Shown here in pieces: positions 51,380 through 62,384 of a DNA stretch of 64,000 bases. The DNA is taken from the NCBI RefSeq assembly GCF_008831285.2, contig NC_045138.2, positions 15,843,934 through 15,907,933 of the forward strand. The letters run 5' to 3'. Under the pieces are notes generated by a model that worked only from the letters and a program-made list of their open reading frames with translations, made no database searches and was not told the origin of the DNA. Every line of letters starts with the position of its first letter. Position 1 is the first letter of the stretch. The DNA comes from Nymphaea colorata. Taxonomy: Eukaryota > Streptophyta > Magnoliopsida > Nymphaeales > Nymphaeaceae. The position numbers and the translations under genes were made by a program.

Positions 51380-53790
51380 TCAGTTCACTCCATGAAACGC
51401 ATCTAATAAAGGAGAAGTGGTAGAGCAAATGCATCCAAATGACTTGCTATGGTTTGGAGCTGATTAAATTTGTGTCTGGATTGTCGATGTTAAATCATGC
51501 TATACTCGAAATACCCACATCAAATGAGATATCGGTGACCAAATTCCATCTTCTGTTTTCACTGTTCAAGATTATATCAAGGAATTATTTGTAACATCTT
51601 TTTACATAGCTCAAGTTGCGGATTTAACAGAACAGATGATGCTCTCTGCTTTTGGTTTTTCTGAGGAAACTCATCGTCGGATTGGATCTTTAGGAAGAGA
51701 CAACTGACAAGTTGGATGCTTTTGGAGGAATTTTTACATGTCGACATCAATGGAATCTTGAATCTGAAACATCCAGAAAAGATGAAGAGGCGTCGAATAC
51801 AATTTCATGCGGAAGGCGTTTATTCAGTGATCAGTTAAAGGTTGCTATGCATAAATTGTGGACAATGATTATGTACCACTCTCTCTTCCTCTCTCATAAT
51901 TGAACTTTTCTTGGAACCTTTCACTTGAACACGCAACAAGCATTTGTCACGTCCCGCGCACAATTTATCTGATGTCATGAGGAATCTCTATCTTTGTTCT
52001 CTTCAATTATGATTGCAATTATTCATTAATTTTGGAAAAGAGATTTTCTTTTTTATAAGGTTTTGTCAAGGCTTATCTTATGTCATCCCTCATTATCATC
52101 TTTTTTTTTTCTTTGTTTTTTCGTTAAATTTCATCAAAATACTGAGGTTAAGCGTCTTGGAACATGAATACTGCTGAGGGTGACTCTTCAAGGGGCGTTT
52201 GATATATGTAGAACCATGAAATTATTAAACAAACGAGGTATTTTGTTTCTGGAATTAGGAAACTGAAACCTGGAATTTTGATTCCGTTTCAGTTAGAGAA
52301 GGAATTATGATTCTGGAATTGCATTCTTATATCAAAATTCTAAACCATCAAACACCTTCGGTGGAGGCATCTCCATGCACACTGTCTTCTGTGTAAATAC
52401 AATTTAGGTGAGCAGAAGCAGCCCGAAAAAGGAAGGAGTTGATCTAAGATGCATCTTCGTTATTTTATATATCTGTTGATAGGATGCTCTTTTTGGAAAG
52501 TTTTGTCAAAAGCTGAGCACTTTTTTTTGTTAATTTTTAAACGAAAAGTGGTAATTGTTATTTCTCGAACAAATATAAATTAATTAAAGATACAATCAAT
52601 GAAGGTTAAAATATTTAAAAAAGTAATTAAAAGTTTCCACATGAAACCCTTGAATTTGCCACTAAGTCGCCAACAACATTGGAAGGGATTTTAATTTCAT
52701 GGTCATGCCATTTATTGAGCTAAGTATATGCATGAAATGATGCTGGTTAAGGCCGTCGATGAAGCTTTTAATCTAACGTCGACCTAGTTAATGAGAATTA
52801 GATTGGATATAATTGTTTCCATATCGCCTGTTCTTCAATTATGAACTACAGATAACCTCAGGATCATTCACCTAATATTCAGATTAAAATATAGTCTTTG
52901 AAAATGATGATACTTAACTGATTCAATAAAAAAAAAGGTTCTATATCATATCAACATTTGATTACTAACTGAATACGATTTTTTCTTTTTAATCAATTCC
53001 ACCAACTTGAGTTGGGATTGGAATTAAGCATCCCCAAGTAATATGAATTAACATACCTGGCATTGATGATTAATTAAGGTATGAAAAACTCTACACCTAT
53101 AGATATTCTACACAGAAACTTAAGTAGGCAAAAATGAACTATAGCTTGTAACAAACACTCATAAACCAAGATTTCTAGTGTTGACATCTCAAGATTTCCA
53201 AGGTTGGTATGATGATCTCGAGATGTTGGAGATATTTGTGTGTTTGCTAATGTTTACCAAGATGGCAGAAAAAAATACTCAGTAGAATCCATCCGATTCA
53301 TAACTCCCTTTTTTTTTTAGAAAAAAAAAAACCAGATCTGGGCATCCACTCCTAGACCCCAAAAAACGAGAAAAAGTGATGCACGATAAACATTGACTTA
53401 AGGTCTGGGATATGACATCTAGCGGACAAGAACTATTGAACTTAAAGTCCAAGAATCCAAGATGTCACTTGTCCTCAAAATAAAGTGCAAAACATGTTTG
53501 ATATCATCTAAATTGTAATTGCTGCTTTCTACTTCACTTCACCATCCTGCCCGTCTATTCCACAATATCCTGCACTTTTTGTAGCGTGTAAACCATGGAG
53601 AGCGAATCAACAGCGGCAGCAAGTCACAATCAAACACCAATAATTTATGGCAAAGAGACGTGAAGAAATTTGGTGTCTCGGTTCACTGCATCAGCCATGA
53701 TTGTGGAGTGCATGGGGAGGCTTTTTCCCCGAGAATTTCCACCACCAATGTCCTTTTTCTGACCGTCAATGAAGTTGATCTTCAATTATT
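51380..53790 (+). repeat. Subtilase-flank unit, copy A (no gene attached)
   Basis: Matches units B and C from TTCAGTTCACTCCATGAA through CATCGTCGGATTGGATCTTT, CAATTCCACCAACTTGAGTT and TGGCATTGATG. It also matches B in the block GGCAAAGAGACGTGAAGAAA (about 53649). Similarity stops near 53790, before where B carries its promoter and subtilase. A small insertion (52190-52362) is present only here. No subtilase remnant follows in the next kilobases. Confidence 0.8.
52190..52362 (+). mobile_element. MITE-like insertion in unit A
   Basis: About 170 bp begin GGGGCGTTTGATATATG and end CCATCAAACACCTTC, an imperfect inverted pair. The inside is rich in GGAATT and AATTCC words that could pair. Units B (near 57420) and D (near 49975) lack it and run straight through the site, which gives empty-site support for an insertion. 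Confidence 0.7.
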
Positions 53791-56534
53791 TATCAAACAT
53801 GATACTGAATGTCTGGTATACTTTTGTCAGGAAATTGAGAGGAATCTTGCCTCTAGACAGGGACATCCCTCAATCAAAATCTTTGACGCCTTTAGAGAGC
53901 ACTGCAGATCGATCGGACACGATCGGTCTACAATCATCGGATAATTTTGTCCGTTCTTATCGGAAGATAGAATCTCCTGATATTTTATCTCTTTCCTACA
54001 TCGTGGGGGGCCGAGAGAAACATCGTGCAATAAATTAGGAGCAGCTGAAGAATCTTTTGGGGTCAATGATGAACGCTAAAAGATGGTCTTTGCTTTAGTC
54101 TCTTTTTCAGCTGACGGAGGGTCGGGCTCGGACAAAAAGTTGTGAGACGGGAACATTTTAGACATCCAGTCATCAGACACTTTCTCTCCGGTGACACCTC
54201 TACTCTTTTACGTGCCATATTTGCGACTATTTTTAAATTTGATTGTTAACACCCCGGAAAGGTGTAACTCAAATGAACATAGCTCACATGGGCAGGTTCT
54301 TATGTATACAAGTTGAAGCATGTGGAAGTCTCACCACTTGATACTGATATCGCTCTAAACCCTGGGAGGAGGAGAGAAATGAAAAGGGCTTTGATATTAA
54401 TCTTCATGCTTAGTAGAGCATTAACTTAACGAACACTTAATTCGTGTTTTAACTAAACCATTTGAGATGGTATTTTTGAGATGGGATATCCCCTTGCCAC
54501 ATCGAATCTATTCAAACATGCTTTTGAAAGGTGTTCGATTAACAAACACAAAGTTTATAAGAACGTAGAATGAGTGAAATTCCACATGCATGATCTTGAA
54601 CACGAATACATGTAAAACTTTTTGTTAATTTATTGAGGTGTTTTAGAAAAAGAAAAAGAGTTGGTCCTAGGGGTCTGGGTTTTCTTGGAAAATTATTCAC
54701 TTCCCACAATTAGTTTTTCATGCTATCAGATGCCCTACTACGGAGTGTTTCATTGCAAGAAAAATTTACTCGAGATAAGTGTTGCCTAGATTTCTTATCC
54801 CTATCTTGAGGACGGAAAGGTTTCTTTATGTTTGAGAAACAATTGTCCCTTGTTTTAAAGTAGACATGCTTTTAACATTTTACTCACCCAAAAGTTGGGT
54901 AAAATTATATCCAAGTATAAACTTCTTTTATCCTTTTCTAACGTGTCCTAAAAGATTTTCATTCTCATTTCTTTTTAAAGGCTAAATATTTTTCCTTTGT
55001 TGCAAACGCTATAAACACTTAAAATTAAGTCGCCGGAAGTTATTCTGACTACCAAGAAAACGGTTCTTCACTCACGCGAGAAAAAATCTCAGGAAAACTT
55101 TTACTTTTTTATGCTGAACTCAGTAAAAATAGTTTCTGATGCTTCTATTGATATGCCTATCCCTTTGAGTTATTTATGTATTTATTTATTTTTTCTTGCA
55201 TCATTCCATCGACGTGCATTTCTTACTGCAATGTGGCATCTGAGGAGAGAATTGAGTCCGGATTTTTTTTTCCCTAGTAAAAGTTCACCAGTGTATGGCA
55301 CCCGCCAGTGACGGCAGGCGGACAATTTCTCCGTGACTTACGGAGAAAAAATATAAAAGTGGACCAGATGAAGCCTTATAGTTTGTTATGACTATATACC
55401 TTTCATGCGGTCTAATTTCTCCTTTGCTTTTTTATTTTTTATTTATTTATGTATATTTTTGAAGGAGATAGTTTTTTTAAATAAATAAATAAATAGGTTA
55501 TTTTTTGGATAAATGTGAAACGAATGTGATCAAAAGGTCAAAAATCACCTACATATGTATAGATCTACTAATAGATATGGATGCAATAACTGGATGGTTG
55601 GGTGGCACCATCATGCAAGCAAAAGAGATGACATTTCTCCAATTAAAAGCCAGCCAGCTTGCGTATCCAAAGAATCAAAGTATTAAATAGAAACGCTGAA
55701 AAAATAATAGTAAATGCCAACAAAAGCATTTAATTATTTTTTTTTGTACCACAAGCTATTCATCAATGGAGCGACTTCACTACATGATTGAATACTTCAG
55801 GACTGTTTGACAATAATAACACTGTCTCATGAATTTGAAGCAGATTCATGTAATACTATATAACAAGTATTCTATGAATATACCTTACTTTTTGGGACAG
55901 ATTATAAGACAATAATAATATGTTACTATTGCAAAATTAACCGGTAAAAGGGCTTACATGCACTGGCTGACCGACGGCCAATTGTCGGTTCAGGTAACAT
56001 GAACTTTAGCCCATCAAGCAAACGGACACAATCCTAAACAACTAAAGTGTCACTCATCTACTATTTACAGTTTAGAAAAATAATTAATACCCACGAAAAT
56101 CAAACTGATCATTCGAGACATTTAACAGATTATATGATTATATGATGTGCTTGTGTGGCACAGTCGAACCAACATTGGGTTCAATGCAATTGTGTGGAGA
56201 AATTGATCTCACCCAACAAAGATACATCTTTCAATTATCAGAGCGTGATTGGGACGTCGGAATTTTTTTTTGCCGGAAATTTCTGTTACTTGGAAAATTG
56301 CGAGCTCTCTTTGGACATTCCGTTGTCAACTTCTTGATTGATAAAACGATTCCAAATTGACAACCACGTTGGGTTGTCTACTTGTCTTATGTGAACCGGA
56401 GTATCAAGTGCTTTTCTATCTCTACAACAGTACTTTACAGTTGATGGGCACCTGCACTTTACTCTACTTCACCATTTTTTTGTGAAAAGAACCGTTTATA
56501 CTCGATCGGACTCCTGAATTGTAGTGGATCCAAT
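53791..56534. other. Unassigned DNA between repeat units A and B
   Basis: AT-rich with short open frames only. A perfect 9-bp stem hairpin is at 55326-55348 (TTTCTCCGT, loop, ACGGAGAAA). The frame at 53769-54038 has no known motif. No subtilase trace was found by reading all frames. Confidence 0.4.
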
Positions 56535-58640
56535 CCAGCAACTAGATTGATTAATCCATTTAGTTTAGAATGGCAAAATCATAATCGAATTGGATTACAA
56601 TGGTTCAGTTCACTCCATGAAGCAAATCTAAACGAGGAATGACCTGTTATGGTTTAGAACTGATTAAATTTCAGTCTGGATTGTTTGTGCAAGACTCGAA
56701 ATGACCACATCAAATGAGATATCAGCAACTAAAATCCAATCTTGTGTTTTCACTGTTCACGTCTACATCAGGTAATTACGTTCAACATCTTTTCATGTAG
56801 CTCAAGTTGCAGATTTTAACAAAGCAGATGAGGCACTCTGCTCTCAGCTTTTGGTTTTTATGGGGAAATTTAGTTGTCGGATTAGATCTTTAAGAGGAGA
56901 CAAGTTCGATGCTTTTGGTGAAATGTTTAGACGTCGACATCAATGGGATGTAATTGAACCTAAAACATCAACAGAACTTGGGCAAGCTAGGTTTACTATG
57001 TTACTTCTGTGATCATTTAAAGGTCGCTATGCAAAAATTTATTGGATTACTCTTCATCAATATATCCTGTCACATGAATGGAATCTTAAAATAACTAGGA
57101 TGTCCAAGTGGAAAATAAGTAGTAGTTCTCTCTCTCTCCCTCTCATAATTGAACTTTTCTTGGAACCTTTGGCTTGAACACGCAACAAGCGGTTGTCAAA
57201 TCTATCTATGTCATGAGGAATCTCTCTCTCTCTCTCTCTCTCTCACTCTCTCTCTCTCTTCTTTAATTTTAATTATAACTATCCATTCATTTTGCTAACA
57301 AGTTTTTCTGCTTATTTTTTGTCATCTCAACCCTCACTATCATATATTTTTCCTTTCTTTTTTCACTAAAAGTTTCGTCAAAATTCTGAATTGGTAGCGT
57401 CTTGGAAGGTGCATAAGAGGGTTACCTTAGTGAAGGCATCTTCATTCTCGGGCGAGCCACAATGCAGTTGCTTACACCAGTCTTTTAAATTTTTTTTATT
57501 TTTTAAGGCACCCCTACATTTAAGGTTCTGCTTGGGCATTTGGGTGGACCTGTGGTATATCATCTAAACTGCTGCACTAAAACCAGTTGCAGTACCTGTG
57601 GTATATCATCTAAACTGCTGCACTAAAACCAGTTGCAGTCCAAAATAGTAGTTACTCATGAGAATAGTAGTTACTCATGAGAATCAAACTGATGACGGGC
57701 TCTCAATGGCCTTATGCCTCTCTCGGGACTCAATAACATAATTTAGACATGCTTGCTTGCAAATAAATCTACCACCTATTGTCCTTGAAAATGAAGATAT
57801 TTAACGGATTAAAAAAAAGTTCTATATCACATCAGCGTTCGATTACTAACTGAATGTGATTTTTCCTTTCTAATCAATTCCACCTACTTGAGTTCGGATT
57901 CCATCTAACTATTGACATCACTAAGTCCCAGTGAATGACCATAGCTGGCATTGATGCTTAATTAAGGTGTGAAAAACTTTATATATCTGATCCTGTAGTG
58001 AAGCCTAATACCTTGGTAACAGATAGATTCTTAGGTCAACCATCAAGATACCGATAATTTACATTAGTTTCACTTCGACTTAATTTGAATTGAATCTTGA
58101 GGTGTTTGGTAGAATCCATCTAACGTAACTCATTTTTTTCTTTTAACAATAACAGGGAATCCACGGTCCTGCATACCCAAAAAACCCAGAACAATGACGC
58201 ACGATAAACATTGGCTTAAAGTCTGGGATATGAGGTGTAGCGGATGATAAATGTTGACATAAAGTCAAAGAATCTGAGATGGGACACGTCCTCAAAACCT
58301 GGTGCGACCTTTCTTATCACTGTTCTTCAAGAAAACATGTTTGATACAGCAAAAAACCTGTGGATCATCTAAAGTAATTGCTATTTTCTACTTCACTTCA
58401 CCATCCTGCCTGTCTCTTCCACATTATCATGAACTTTTTGTAGCGTGTAATCCATGGAGACTGAATCAACACCAGCAGCAAGTCATGATCAAACACCAAT
58501 AATTTTTGGCAAAGAGACGTGAAGAAATTTGCTGTCTCCGATCATTGCATCACCATGATTGGGACTCTTTTTCCTCCAAAAATTTCGACTACCAAGATCT
58601 ATTTCCAACTGTGCTCTTTCCACTGAAAACACAAGAAAGA
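56535..58640 (+). repeat. Subtilase-flank unit, copy B (upstream of subtilase copy 2)
   Basis: Begins with AGCAACTAGATTGATTAATC and GGATTACAATGGTTCAGTTC, also found at the start of unit C. It runs through the shared blocks to GGCAAAGAGACGTGAAGAAA at 58508, about 350 bp before the start codon. Its interior holds a CT microsatellite (57224-57262), a 46-bp exact tandem duplication (57548-57639) and a 19-bp one (57644-57681). Confidence 0.8.
57548..57681 (+). repeat. Two exact tandem duplications (46 bp and 19 bp)
   Basis: A 46-bp unit beginning ACCTGTGGTATATCATCTAA occurs at 57548-57593 and 57594-57639 without mismatch. AATAGTAGTTACTCATGAG occurs at 57644-57662 and 57663-57681. Perfect identity implies recent origin. 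Confidence 0.95.
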
Positions 58641-58654
58641 TCATTATCACAAAA

Positions 58655-58693
58655 GGCGGGGAGGAGGGGGGTGGGGGGTGGGAGGAGGGGGAG
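58655..58693 (+). other. G-rich tract with G-quadruplex potential
   Basis: At least four runs of three to six guanines separated by one to three bases (GGGGAGGAGGGGGGTGGGG and on to GGGAGGAGGGGG). It sits on the coding strand about 165-200 bp upstream of the subtilase ATG. Its complement is a C-rich tract. Confidence 0.75.
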
Positions 58694-58830
58694 CAGAGGA
58701 CAGATAACTTCTTCCTTGTGGTCTAACCTGCTCTAGTACTGGGTCTTTTTTCTGCCGTATATCTCCTACATTGCCCCAAAGTAATCCACATTGAATACCA
58801 CATCCCTCTCTCTCTATCTCTAGCTGCACA

Positions 58831-58838
58831 TTATATAA
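58831..58838 (+). promoter_or_regulatory. Probable TATA box of subtilase copy 2
   Basis: TTATATAAG preceded by a CT-rich stretch (58806-58820). It lies only about 26 bp before the first ATG (58858), so a standard start site would fall between the two candidate start codons. Confidence 0.5.
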
Positions 58839-58857
58839 GAGCAGAAACTTGGACCTT

Positions 58858-61158
58858 ATGAATACATTGCCAATGGCTGCTACTGCTGCATTGCTCAAAG
58901 CATGCATTCTTTTCACAGTATGCCAAATAACTTGGGCATCTTTGCTGCAAGAGCAAGATTCATACATCATACACATGGATGTATCAAAGATGCCGACTGT
59001 GTTCAGTGGCCATGAGGATTGGTACCATTCTCTCTTGGCATCAGACAGCTTTAAAGCAGCAGCAGCCACTGATGCCAGCATGGCCACCTTGAAACCAGTT
59101 TATGTCTACACCAATGCCGTCAATGGATTCAGTGCAATTCTCTCATCATCCCAACTTGAATTGCTCAAGAAGCAGCCGGCATTCGTCTCCGCATATCCGG
59201 ACATGGAGGTGACAAGGGACACGACGCACACGTTTGAGTTCCTGAATCTCAGCCCTGTCTCTGGCATATGGCAGGCTTCAAAATTCGGTGAGGACGTGAT
59301 AATTGGAATGATTGACACCGGAGTTTGGCCGGAGAGCAAAAGCTATGCAGATGAAGGCATGCCTGAGGTGCCAAAGAGATGGAAAGGCCAGTGCGACTCA
59401 GGCATTGGCTTCAGTTCTTCCATGTGTAATAAGAAGCTGATTGGTGCTCGCTACTTCAACAAGGGCCTCAAAGCCAAGGACCCTAACCTCACCATCTCTA
59501 TGAATTCACCAAGAGATGTAGAGGGCCATGGCACACACACCTCATCCACTGCTGCAGGCAGCCATGTGGAAGGTGCCTCTTATTTCGGCTATGCTGCAGG
59601 CACAGCAAGAGGAATGGCCCCTCGAGCTCGGCTGGCCATCTACAAGGCCCTCTGGGAAGAAGGCAGCTATGCTTCTGATGTCATTGCTGCAATTGATCAA
59701 GCAATTTCTGATGGTGTGGATGTTGTCTCCATCTCTATGGGCTATGACCAAGTTCCCCTGCACCAGGACCCAGTAGCCATAGCTGCCTTCTCAGCAATGG
59801 AGAAGGGTATCTTTGTGTCTTCTTCTGCTGGCAATGAAGGGCCAATGCTCAGCACCCTACACAATGGCACTCCCTGGGTACTGACCGTCGGAGCTAGCAC
59901 CGTTGATCGGAAATTTGGTGCCGTCATCACCCTCGGCAACGGCATCACACTTTTCGGTGCGTCTATGTATCCAGGGCTGGATTCTTCACTAACAAGGGTG
60001 CCTCTGCTTTACAGTGAGGCTACCAAAGCCTGCAATTCTAGTGAAATGCTCAAGAATGTCGGCAACAAGGTCGTCCTGTGTGAATTCAATAAGTATACGA
60101 CAGAGCAGATCTCGACACTGGAATATTCCAATGTAGCCGGCGGCATCTTCATAGTCAATAGTTCTTCTGATCTATCGGATGTAATCCACGTTTTCCCGGG
60201 CGCAATTTTGAGTCTTGAGGATTCAAAAGCCATTTTCAGCTACATAAGAAAAAGTAACAATCCAGTGGTAAGCATCAGATTCGGTGGCACTGCCACCGGC
60301 ACGAAGCCGGCACCTTCCATAGCGGACTATACTTCAAGGGGACCATCGCCAAGCACTCCCATGGTGCTGAAACCAGACTTGGTGGCTCCAGGATCGCTTG
60401 TATTGGCATCATGGACTATGAATTCATCCGCGGTGACAGTCGGCCAGAAAAGCCTGTTTACAGATTTTAACATCATTTCTGGTACATCAATGGCCTGCCC
60501 ACATGCCTCAGGTGTTGCAGCCCTTCTCAAGTCAGTGCACCCTGACTGGAGTCCTGCTGCAATCCGGTCGGCCATGGTCACGACTGCCAGCATTTTAGAC
60601 AATACCAACGATCCAATTCAAGATGGAGGACAGCCGGCTTCGCCATTAGCCATGGGAGCTGGCCAAATTGACCCCAACAACGCCATGGATCCTGGTTTGG
60701 TTTACGATGCCGGCCGCGACGATTATGTGAAACTGATCTGCAGCTTGAATTACACAAAACGGCAGATTCAGACTATAACTCGGTCGCCGTCCGAGGTCGA
60801 TGATTGTGCTGATATCGACCTGGACCTGAATTATCCATCTTTTATTGCTTTCTTCACTGGCAAACAACATCCTAAGGTGAAAACATTCAAAAGGGTAGTG
60901 ACCAATGTTGGTGATGGCGGTGCTACTTACAGAGCAGAGTTAAAACAGATGAAAGGTTTTCTGGTGACTGTGAGCCCAGAAACTTTAGTGTTTCAGAAGA
61001 AGAATGACAAAGCATCTTTCGTGCTGACAATAGAAAGGACAAGCCCTACGGAGGAAGATGTTGTCAGTGGCTCACTGAGTTGGATAGAAAGCCAAGGAAA
61101 TCACGTGGTTAGAAGTCCTGTCGTGGCTACGAAGATAGATGCTAAACCCTTGTCGTAA
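58858..61158 (+). CDS. SBT1.9-like: Subtilisin-like protease, SBT1 group (SBT1.9-like), copy 2
   Basis: Intronless frame of 766 residues from the ATG at 58858. A second in-frame ATG at 58873 (761 residues) also keeps the hydrophobic signal peptide and may be the true start, given the nearby TATA box. The open frame extends 9 bases further 5' without an ATG. Order: signal peptide, I9 propeptide (35-120, SYIIHMDVSKMP), S8 domain with D153 (MIDTGVWPES), H224 (EGHGTHTSS), N326 (SSSAGNEGP) and S544 (SGTSMACPH), a PA insert (about 380-480), and a C-terminal fibronectin-III-like domain. All catalytic residues are intact. Predicted to be a secreted cell-wall serine protease. IYKALWEEGSYASDVIAAID is close to Arabidopsis At5g67090. 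It is diverged from copy 1, so the duplication is old. Confidence 0.94.
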   Translation: MNTLPMAATAALLKACILFTVCQITWASLLQEQDSYIIHMDVSKMPTVFSGHEDWYHSLLASDSFKAAAATDASMATLKPVYVYTNAVNGFSAILSSSQLELLKKQPAFVSAYPDMEVTRDTTHTFEFLNLSPVSGIWQASKFGEDVIIGMIDTGVWPESKSYADEGMPEVPKRWKGQCDSGIGFSSSMCNKKLIGARYFNKGLKAKDPNLTISMNSPRDVEGHGTHTSSTAAGSHVEGASYFGYAAGTARGMAPRARLAIYKALWEEGSYASDVIAAIDQAISDGVDVVSISMGYDQVPLHQDPVAIAAFSAMEKGIFVSSSAGNEGPMLSTLHNGTPWVLTVGASTVDRKFGAVITLGNGITLFGASMYPGLDSSLTRVPLLYSEATKACNSSEMLKNVGNKVVLCEFNKYTTEQISTLEYSNVAGGIFIVNSSSDLSDVIHVFPGAILSLEDSKAIFSYIRKSNNPVVSIRFGGTATGTKPAPSIADYTSRGPSPSTPMVLKPDLVAPGSLVLASWTMNSSAVTVGQKSLFTDFNIISGTSMACPHASGVAALLKSVHPDWSPAAIRSAMVTTASILDNTNDPIQDGGQPASPLAMGAGQIDPNNAMDPGLVYDAGRDDYVKLICSLNYTKRQIQTITRSPSEVDDCADIDLDLNYPSFIAFFTGKQHPKVKTFKRVVTNVGDGGATYRAELKQMKGFLVTVSPETLVFQKKNDKASFVLTIERTSPTEEDVVSGSLSWIESQGNHVVRSPVVATKIDAKPLS

Positions 61159-62355
61159 AATTATTTGGTACATGAAATTCTTGTGATATGATTGAATAAC
61201 TACAAATTTGATTAAGCAAAAATATGTAAAGCAAGGTGAAAAAAATTGTATTGGTACATGAAATTCTCGGGATATGATTGAAGAACTATAAATTTGATTA
61301 AGCAAAAAATATGTAAAGCAAGATGAAAAAAATTGTACAGTTCAGTGGAGCACAGAGATGCAATAATCTCTTGCGCTTTCTTCCCTAAACGTGGATTTTA
61401 GATGAAGCCCTACTTTTTCTTTTCTATTCTGCATACATTCACTTAGACTGTGCCCTCCAAAGGTCTCCTAGCTGTGTTTTTTCCTAAAGTAATTTGTGAC
61501 GAACTGAGCATATAAATAAATGCGAAATGTTAGAAGAAGTACCAATAAAAAATTATATAAAAAATAAATCATGATTCTAAAAAGTTAGACCATTAACTTT
61601 TTAACACTTGGGCCTATCTTACTGCTTGAGATCAATGAGGATAAAAAGAAGAAGACAGCTTTGACTCTCTCCCTCTCCCTCTCTCTCTATCTTTCTATAT
61701 GCAAAAATGCATACAAATTTGAGTCATTCACTCAAGGTGTCCATGTGCCTCTCCATGAGTGCTCTGGACCCATTCTAGTGGCGGCCTGATCTTTCTCAAA
61801 TCTGCAAGTGGGTTAGACATAGACTTGGTTTTTGTCATTTTTGGCTTTATTGAATCTGATTTTGGCCCACTTCGAATGTATTTACCTATCCCAAATTGAC
61901 CACCCAACTTCCCTTGTACAAATCATGACCAATGGTTGGGGTTAGCAAAAGGTTTTGGCAACACGTATGATTTTATTTTGTACAACTGTATCCATGGCTA
62001 AAATGAAAAGAGTGCAAGCAGAAGTGCCACATTTGCGGAAATGAACATCTTAATTGTATGAGTTTCTTGAGAAATACCTTCGTAGATTGCCTATTAGTTC
62101 GCTTGATTTAAGACTTCAAAGTAATCGAAGGAGCCATCGTGGTCTTGATCAAACCCTCGTTCCTGAAACTGAATGCTGGGCGTCGGGTGTGGCACAGAGA
62201 GGCGGAGGAGGCTCTGCATCCTCCGACGCCTCCTGTAGCCGGTGGGCTTGCGGAGCGGCATGCGCCTGACAGAGCGCCGGTGGCAGGAGGAGCAGCCGTT
62301 GAGGAAGGGAGACGCCTCCCCGTTTCCCGAGCGACAGAGAGTGGGAGGCAGGGAG
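61159..62355. other. 3' flank of subtilase copy 2
   Basis: Contains an 86-bp tandem duplication directly after the stop codon (61165-61337), a CT microsatellite at 61662-61690, and a GC-rich island at about 62150-62350 described separately. No gene is supported. Confidence 0.5.
61165..61337 (+). repeat. 86-bp tandem duplication just after the subtilase stop
   Basis: Copies at 61165-61250 and 61251-61337 both begin TTGGTACATGAAATTCT and end GTGAAAAAAATTGTA or ATGAAAAAAATTGTA, with few mismatches. The first starts 7 bases after the stop codon, so the 3' untranslated region is duplicated. Confidence 0.9.
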
Positions 62356-62384
62356 GGATCAATCAAGCAACTAGATTGAATCAA
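62094..62384 (-). pseudogene. GC-rich fragment with one EF-hand-like loop (doubtful)
   Basis: An AT-poor island in AT-rich DNA with a 96-residue minus-strand frame. Near its C-terminal end it reads FDQDHDGSFDYFEV. This fits the EF-hand loop spacing: Asp at 1, 3 and 5, Gly at 6, Asp at 9 and Glu at 12. The rest is Arg/Ser/Pro-rich with no second loop. It could be a scrap of a calmodulin-like gene, but one loop in a GC-rich frame may be chance. Confidence 0.25.

Noticed and set aside
48577-58640. LTR retrotransposon as the source of the repeated units
   Set aside because: No reverse transcriptase, integrase or gag motif, primer-binding site or paired LTR ends could be seen. The units hold only degraded short frames.
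58849-58857. Subtilase copy 2 starting at 58849
   Set aside because: That codon is TTG. The first ATG in frame is at 58858, and another is at 58873.
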